From NCBI RefSeq assembly GCF_040954835.1, contig NC_090697.1:7948501-8012500 (forward strand): a stretch of 64,000 nucleotides of DNA. The letters are read 5' to 3'. Within the stretch, counting starts at the first letter, position 1. Each line of letters opens with the position of its first letter. Shown here piece after piece: positions 36,601-45,600 of the stretch. A model generated the notes under the pieces. It did no database searches. It saw only the letters and a program-made list of their open reading frames with translations, and was not told where the DNA came from. Origin of the DNA: Lepisosteus oculatus. Lineage: Eukaryota; Chordata; Actinopteri; Semionotiformes; Lepisosteidae. Both the position numbers and the translations under genes were made by a program.

Positions 36601-39600
36601 CACTTTACATCTATGGGAATTATTTTTTGCTCAGGCTTACTGAACAATTTGACTGTTCTACTTCCAGTACATCTTAAGAGCATTAAAACATTACTTTGAT
36701 ATCATGTAAATTTAGAAAATGTATTTCACACTGCATGAAATTTCCCTGCTTTTCATTTCCACAAATTGCTCTTTTTGATCAAATGCTGAGCAGACTTTGC
36801 TGTATAAGGTACCTGATGCAGAACATTTCCCATTGCTTTGACTGGGTGACACAGTGGAATGAGCACCAACAAGTTTGTAGGTTGATACTCGCATGTAGGT
36901 TGATTTTACAAATAAAGTGTAGGTTAAAATTAAACACAATACAGTGCCTTGCGAAAGTATTCGGCCCCCTTGAACTTTTCAACCTTTTGCCACATTTCAG
37001 GCTTCAAACATAAAGATATAAATTTTTTATTTTATGTGAAGAATCACTAACAAGTGGGACACAATTGTGAAGTGGAACGAAATCTATTGGATTTTTGAAA
37101 CTTTTTTAACTAATAAAAAAATGAAAAGTGGGGAGTGCAAAATTATTCGGCCCCTTTACTTTCAGTGCAGCAAACTCACTCCAGAAGTTCAGCGAGGATC
37201 TCTGAATGATCCAATGTTGTCCTAAATGACTGATGGTGATAAATAGAATCCACCTGTGTGTAATCAAGTCTCTGTATAAATGCACCTGCTCTGTGATAGT
37301 CTCAAGGTTCTGTTGAAAGCGCAGAGAGCATCATGAAGACCAAGGAACACACCAGGCAGGTCCGTAATACTGTTGTGGAGAAGTTTAAAGCCGGATTTGG
37401 ATACAAAAAGATTTCCCAAGCTTCAAACATCCCAAGGAGCACTGTGCAAGCGATCATCTTGAAATGGAAGGAGTATCAGACCACTGCAAATCTACCGAGA
37501 CCTGGCCGTCCCTCTAAACTTTCAGCTCAGACAAGGAGAAGACTGATCAGAGATGCAGCCAAGAGGCCCATGATCACTCTGGATGAACTGCAGAGAACTA
37601 CAGCTGAGGTGGGAGAGTCTGTCCATAGGACAACAATCAGTCTTACACTGCACAAATCTGGCCTTTATGGAAGAGTGGCAAGAAGAAAGCCATTTCTCAA
37701 AGATATCCATAAAAAGTCTCGTCTAAAGTTTGCCACAAGCCACCTGGGAGACACCCCAAACATGTGGAAGAAGGTACTCTGGTCAGATGAAACCAAAATC
37801 GAACTTTTTGGCCACAATGCAAAACGATATGTTTGGCGTAAAAGCAACACAGCTCATCACCCTCAACACACCATCCCCACTGTCAAACATGGTGGTGGCA
37901 GCATCATGGTTTGGGCCTGCTTTTCTTCAGCAGGGACAGGGAAGATGGTTAAAATTGAGGGGAAGATGGATGCAGCCAAATACAGGACCATTCTGGATGA
38001 AAACCTGTTGGAGTCTGCAAAAGACCTGAAACTGGGACGGAGATTTATCTTCCAACAAGACAATGATCCCAAACATACAGCAAAATCTACAAAGGAATGG
38101 TTCACAAATAAACGTATCCAGGTGTTTGAATGGCCAAGTCAAAGTCCAGACCTGAATCCAATCGAGAATCTGTGGAAAGAGCTGAAAACTGCTGTTCACA
38201 AACGCTCTCCATCCAACCTCACTGAGCTCGAGCTGTTTTGCAAGGAAGAATGGGCAAGAATTTCAGTCTCTTGATGTGCAAAACTGATAGAGACATACCC
38301 CAAGCGACTTGCAGCTGTAATCGCAGCAAAAGGTGGCTCTACAAAGTATTAACGCAAGGGGGCCGAATAATTTTGCACGCCCCACTTTTCATTTTTGTAA
38401 TTAGTTAAAAAAATTTCAAAAATCCAATAGATTTCGTTCCACTTCACAATTGTGTCCCACTTGTTGGTGATTCTTCACATAAAATAAAAAATGTATATCT
38501 TTATGTTTGAAGCCTGAAATGTGGCAAAAGGTTGAAAAGTTCAAGGGGGCCGAATACTTTCGCAAGGCACTGTATGTGTCTGTGTGTCAAGCATCTGTCT
38601 GAATGAGTGAAAGAGCTTGGATGTCCAGCCCTGTGACGTCATGGTGAGTGAGAGGGGTAAACCTTTTAATGGTTTTCTGATTTTATTCTAGGCCCAGCGA
38701 TCCCTGTTGGAGTGGATGTTCAGGTTGAGAGCCTTGATACGATTTCTGAAGTTGATATGGTAAACATTTCAAATTCAAATAATTTGACATATAGCTTTTG
38801 ACTGACTTGCCAGACTTGTATTGCATTTACCCCTGTTAATCCAAGATCGAATTATCCTGGCCTCTTGATTGGGACGTCGGTGGGCCCTTTTGCTTTGTTC
38901 ATATTTTTAATGTGTTCGTGCTGGTGTAACAGCTTCCAATGTGCTGCATTACATGAAGTAGCTGCTGGGCATTTCAAGCCAGTAAGTAAAGTTTCACAGG
39001 GACATTGCTGTTGACACATACAAAGTAAGTCTAAAGAATTTTAACTGTATTAGTTGCCAAAAATGCTTACAACAAAAATGGAGGACAGTTCAGTAGTAAT
39101 GTCTGTTACATTCAGATCAGATCAGTGTAGTAATCTGAGCTAATTGATTAAGGGTTTGTCTGGCAGCATGGTAACCTTAAGCACACCATCAGATTACTCC
39201 TAAATTGCTTAAATCAAAAAGAATAACTTGATTGAAATTGATGTGCTGGTTATGAACGTCCCTTGACATTAAATGGATCCTGACTACTACTTTGTGATAA
39301 TCTAAATATTTGCACTAACCATTCCATTTTTCCTCATTATGGATAGCAAGTTCTATTTGAATAATCTGAGATCTTAGTTTTTAATCATTACGAATCATTG
39401 ACGTGTTAGCAGGCTTGAAAACCATTTGGATTGCTTAAGGCAATATCCACATTTATTCTCAAGCAAGTACAGCAGTCAACACTGCCTACCCATCACACAG
39501 AGGACACAAGGGACACATGCACTCACAGAAACACATTATGGTCACAGTCCCCAGTAAACTAAAACCACAGGCCCAAATAAGGAAAGAAAAGTCTAAAAGC

Positions 39601-42600
39601 AATACTCACATGAAATACTTCTGATCTGTAGCCTAGTGTGTCTTCTTCCACTGTATAGCCCTTTGGTGTTGATAGGCAAATTCTTCAGTCCTGCTCCTCC
39701 TAAACAGTTAGGTCCCTTATCCTCCCTCACCCTGTTTCTGCGAGTCTGACACAGGGCAGGGAGAGGTAGATGGATTCTAAGCCTTCCTTCTGTAGGGTAC
39801 ACCTCTGGTGTCCCCGTCCTCTACTGTGTCCAGTGGTGAAATCTGTGTGCCCACCACATTCTGCTCTTGAAACATCCTCCCAACTGGGTCTTGTGGAAGC
39901 CCCTTCCTGGTCACTGATGAAATCCAGATACAGGAAAAAAAGCGTTCAAATCTAAAACAAAAACAGGCCTACACCCATCACATGAAAGCACTTTGTAGAG
40001 AAGAGGGTGAACACAAAATATTTTAACAAAAAATAGCAACCAGGCGTACCCCATAAAACCCAAACTAGTCAACATAAAGATAAATTTGAATAGTGTCTAT
40101 TCTGCTGGTGTCTGTTCACCGGTTAAGCAGTTCTCTATCCAAAAACATTCATTACTTTAGAAAAAGCCTTCTGAAAAGTGTAGTTTGCTGCCATCACGTT
40201 TACTGCCATTGATCCACTTTGCGATTTGAGAATATCTAACACTGTTGCTGCGTGTTTCAGGATTTCACGATGACCTTGTACTTGAGACACTACTGGAAAG
40301 ACGAGCGATTAGCCTTTCCGAGCACCAACAACCAGAGCATGACCTTTGATGGGAGACTGGTGAAGAAGATCTGGGTCCCAGACATGTTCTTTGTTCATTC
40401 CAAGAGGTCCTTCATCCACGACACAACCACCGACAATGTCATGTTGAGAGTTTACCCAGATGGAAAGGTCCTTTATAGCTTAAGGTAATAACTCGTTTTC
40501 TGAAAACATTGATGCACCAATATGTTTGTTCATAATCTGCACCCTTTTTGGTGCGAGGTAATTCTGTGGTTCCTCTCCTGGGAACTGGCAGTTCCCTTTC
40601 TGCTATCGTGATCCCAGCTCTTCTCCTGATCAAGGCTCTACTGTTTCATTCCCCTTTTATTTCTAGTTATTTTTTGTTCACTACAAGAGCCTCTAACTGC
40701 ACCTCCTTCTAAATGGGTGCCCACAGTGCCGCAGAACGAAATGGGAAGTGTAGTTTATCATTTGTTTGGTGCTTTTCACAGTACTTATCAAACACTAGGA
40801 CTGGCCATGTAATAGATGGGCAGACAGGCAAGGGAGAAGCCCTGATGCTTGGGTAACAGTTTAGCAGCCAAAGACTCTTGTTACATAAAAGATGTAATCA
40901 CTTTGCACCCGGGTGGCCTGATGAACTGGGTGGCGAAACCTCATTATCCTGAGCAATCTGCCAAGACGAACAGGAGGTGGGCCAGGCTGACGGAGTGGTT
41001 TTGCAGGCAGATATCCCTGCTAGAATTTCAAACATTCCCCATTCTTCTGCAAACCTTACCAAGTAATCATTTAAGAGAAATTCTTTACACCAAGCCAACG
41101 AAGAACACTTGTCTTGCTCTGACATGTCACAGCACAGTGATAGGCAGGGGATTCTCTCTTTCTTTTCAGGACCTCATTACCAGGTTGTGGTTACTTAGTT
41201 GACCAGATGCCACACTGGAGTACTATTGTAACCCTCTAAGCAAATGCTTTCCTTTTGGACATTTCCACTATTTCCATAGTAAATATCCACAGCCGAGTTC
41301 CAAAGTGATTCTTCTGATTATGCGGAGCAATGCCTGCTCTAGGAACATGCCTACACCCTTCTCACACAACATCTGTCCAGATGGAGTTGAGGTCCATTTA
41401 CTGTGTGCATGATCTCATCACCCGCAGAGCTTCAGTTACCGATTTAACAACAATGGCCAAGCAAGAGCCGTTTCCACGACTTTCCACGCATTTAAAACTG
41501 AAAACAGGAGGCACTTCTTTACCCAAAGGCTTGTGGGAGTATGGAACAAGCTACCCAGCTGTGTTTTTGATGCTGAAACCCTGTTGTTGTTCAAGAAACA
41601 GCTGTATGATCCTTGGCTCAATTAACTACCAAACGAGAGCAGTCAAACGGTGTCCTTTCATTTGTAACCATTATTGTTTCATGTGCTTATGTTGACACTC
41701 TAACTCAGGCAGTCCCTGTTGCTGTGAGTTTGAGTTTCTCTCCACCTTCTTTTTATTGTCTGAGGGGAGAGTGTAAGCATTTCCAGTGCAAAGGGCTTTC
41801 TGATGGCCACACATTTGAAGCATCAGTGTTTGTATGGGGTACATACCCAGACTAATGTCTGGTCAGTGCAGATCTGGGTTCAAGCCCACAAAGAAAAAAG
41901 CTTTGGGGCGGAGTCGTGGCTCTGTGGCTAAGGATCTGTGCCTGTAGCTGGAAGGTTGCCAGTTCAAATCCCGCAGCCGGTAGAGGAATCCTACTCCGTT
42001 GGGCCCCTGAGCAAGGCCCTTAACCCCAACTGCTCCAGGGGCGCTGTACAATGGCTGACCCTGCGCTCTGACCCCAAGCTTCTCTCCCTGTCTGTGTGTC
42101 TCATGGAGAGCAAGCTGGGGTATACGAAAAGACGAATTTCTAGTGCAAGAAATTGTATAGGGCTAATAAAGTTATGTTATGTTACATGAAATAATGCACT
42201 GTTGCTCTTGTCCAGTATTTTTTCACTTCAAGAGATTTCCAGAGAGAAATGCTAGCTCTTCAAGTCTGAAAGTATCACAACAAGCTTTTCCAATACTTAT
42301 GAAATGTGTACAATATTTTTTAATAATTTAACAGATTAGGTAACTACACAGTTTGAAGAAAAAAAAAACATTAAAAAGGGCCCAGACCTCTGAGAGCACA
42401 GCTCACGATAACTGTCCTCGAGGTTCATGATGATTGTGGAGGTTTAGCAGGTCAAAAACCACAGAACCCTGTTCTCGACACCAAAACTTTTTCCCTCTGC
42501 CTGGATTTTTTATATACCACCACACCATTAATTTGTAATTTTAATCCCGTCAATAATAATCCAGTAAATACATCAACTGTTGCTCCTATTGACATGTGCC

Positions 42601-45600
42601 AGAGGCTGTTGGTGACCACAAGTGGCAGGTCCAGTATTACTTAATTCCCTCCAAAACACAGTCTTCCACATATAATTATAAAGCATTCGAGAAATTGATT
42701 TCCTGTTCCGGGCATGTGCCTCCTACATACTAGTCACTAGTGCTTTTTATACCTCCGACGTAAAGAAGGGTTTCTATGTATCTGTGTGCTTCACAGCTTC
42801 CTTACAGACTTCACAGCTCTCCTCCGTCTGGATTGAACGGAGTGGCTATACGATAATCCAGACACACATGCTCAGTAGCCCTGTGGCCAGTCAGAACATA
42901 CACAAGTTAAAACACCAAAATGTGAGGACTGTATTTTGGGAGCCGTGTCAACGTAAAAGGCAGCTGCAAAGCCAGCAGATGTAAATTCCACATAAAAAAA
43001 AAGACACACTCCTCTTCTAGAGGTGTGTGAAAATAATACTATTAATTAATATTAAAACTTCCTTTCACCACTTTGTTGAACGTTCATGCCGGACGTTTAA
43101 AATCTGATGTTTCTTTCAAACGAAATATTCACTTTCTAACAGAATGAAAACTTAAAATCCCAATACTTGCATGTTTATTTAAAAAAAAACAGCCGATTCA
43201 AATACTGGCACAGACCTACAGCAATCCAATACAGCACTTGTGGACTTTCCTTTAGAATGGTATAATAATGGTTAATTGAATGAAGATAGAATTTTATAAA
43301 ATAATAAAGAACTGAAGAGATGTTTATCAAACACAAAGAAAATGTTTTGGTTACCCCAGAGGCATGAGTGCAGATGGGTGAATTTAAGATTTGTGGTGCG
43401 TTATTTTAAGTTAATTCTCTGGAACACGTTACAGCTAAATCGGAGTACTACCGCCTGCCACTGACCGCGACAAGCTGTGAAGAAGACGGTTTCCACCCAC
43501 GTCATTTCTCTTTAGAACAAATATGTCATTAATTACAGGAGTACTGGCGCAGGGAGGCTGCAGGCTTAATGCTCACACAGTGAACACGGCACTAATCTAT
43601 AAGGAGATCTGTGGGAAGCATCTAAATTACCGTGTCGACGACGGACAGCTGTTCCGTTAAAACCCCCCACTCCCACCCTGGTGCATCGAAGACACCAAGA
43701 ACACATTGGTGGGCCGCTTGCCACCTTTCATAAGTAGTTTTTTTTCCAAAACAAACTGGAAATTTGTTTTGACAGCTCCTGACAAATGAGCCAAAAGATC
43801 ATTTCTCCCAGCCACCTGTTTCCAGTCACCACACGGCGCGATCCAGGCAGCAGACAGTGGGCACAGGGTAGGACAGATAGCCAGTCAGACACGTGCACTG
43901 AGGAGGGTAACAGGGAGGACAGTGTGCATCAGCAGCACGTCTTTGGACTGTGGGAGAAAACCCACTTGGCTGGGGAGAGACCATGCAAACTCCCCACGGA
44001 CTGTGTCCCCAGGTCAGAACTGAACTGTGGATCCAAGAGCTGTGAGGTAGCAGCTCCCACTGGCGCCCCAGCTTGCCATAATTTTGAGGTACATGACGTG
44101 TTTACACAATGGGAAGTCAGGTACAACTTAATATATCGTTATTTTTCTTTGGTCATCCTTTCCCCAGCAGCCAGAAAATTACAGCTGTAATAACGCCCCT
44201 TGCCTGTTGTTTTACATTTTACTCTCGTTTGTATCATTATTTATATGTTATGTATCACTGCAATTTTGTGTTTGCTTTTATCCACAAGGTTTTACTGCAC
44301 TTGAGTGGTGGGCGTAGTAGATGGACATGTTGTGCGCTGAGATACTGAAGGATTATAAGTGCTGTATAAATGCAAGGAATTATTTCAGTGTATTTTCCTG
44401 CTTCCTGTGTGGATCACTTTTCAACATGAAATTTCATGATATTGCACCTAACAGGAGTACTCAATTATCTTTGCATTGTTAACTATTATAGATTAAAATG
44501 TGTGAAATGTTTGAGTGTATTTCTTCCAACCAGTGGATAAACCAAAACATTCCTCTTGTTAAAAAAGAAGTAGAAATACATTTTATTGTACCCACATTAC
44601 CCTACTATTAAGATAAGATCACTTTATTGGCCATATAGAGTTTCTTGTATGAGGAATTTGTCTTTTCACATACCCCAGCTTGCTCTTCATGAGACATAGA
44701 CAGGGAGAGAAGCTTGGGGTCAGAGCACAGAGTCAGCCATTTATACAGCACCCCTGGAGCAGTTGGGGTGAAGGGCCTTGCTCAGGGGCCCAATGGAGTA
44801 GGATTCCTCTGGCAGCCGTGGGATACGAACCAGCAACCAGCCACAGGCGCAGATCCTTAACCACAGAGCCACCACACCGTCCCTAATACTATTGTGTATC
44901 CTCAGGGTGACAGTCACGGCCATGTGCAACATGGACCTGAGTCGTTTCCCACTGGACACTCAAACCTGTTCCTTAGAGATCGAGAGCTGTAAGTTTCCAT
45001 CGTCCTTCAGGAACCTTCTGCTTTCTGAATTATTGTAGAGCTGAGAGAATCGGGCAGCTCATCGTCTCGGTATCAATCAAGAGAGTTGATATTGTTTCAG
45101 ATGCCTACACTGATGATGATCTGATGCTGTACTGGAAGAAAGGGAATGACTCGCTCAAAACTGATGACAGGATATCGCTGTCCCAGTTTCTCATTCAGAA
45201 GTTCCACACAACCACAAAGCTGGCATTTTACAGCAGCACAGGTATTGTTTTTGGATACTGTTATATATTCTTTGTGGAGACAAAAAATATATATGATATA
45301 TATGACAAAAAATGTTGCCGGCATTATCAATGCTGAGAAGCATATGCAGGTTTCTGAAGTGAAAGAGCATCTTGCACAAAAGGCAGGAAGCCGATGTGTT
45401 CTTTATCTGACACCGAGATGCAAGAGGCCTGTTTCAAATGCTGAGATGTCAGTGCCATTTACAATAACTCCATCTTGAATTTACCACTGTTTTTACACCG
45501 TACAATAGTGAAATCACTTGAAACAAAATCTGCAAAAGCAGAGCAGCGAAAAAGTCCCCCTCTTTGGAAAAGGCACTCAGCATCCCAGACTGTGTTAGGG

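Noticed and set aside
41905-41985. Possible tRNA gene (A and B boxes)
   Set aside because: The tRNA-like sequence is the head of a SINE with a shared core and tail in four copies; no clean cloverleaf with a matched acceptor stem.
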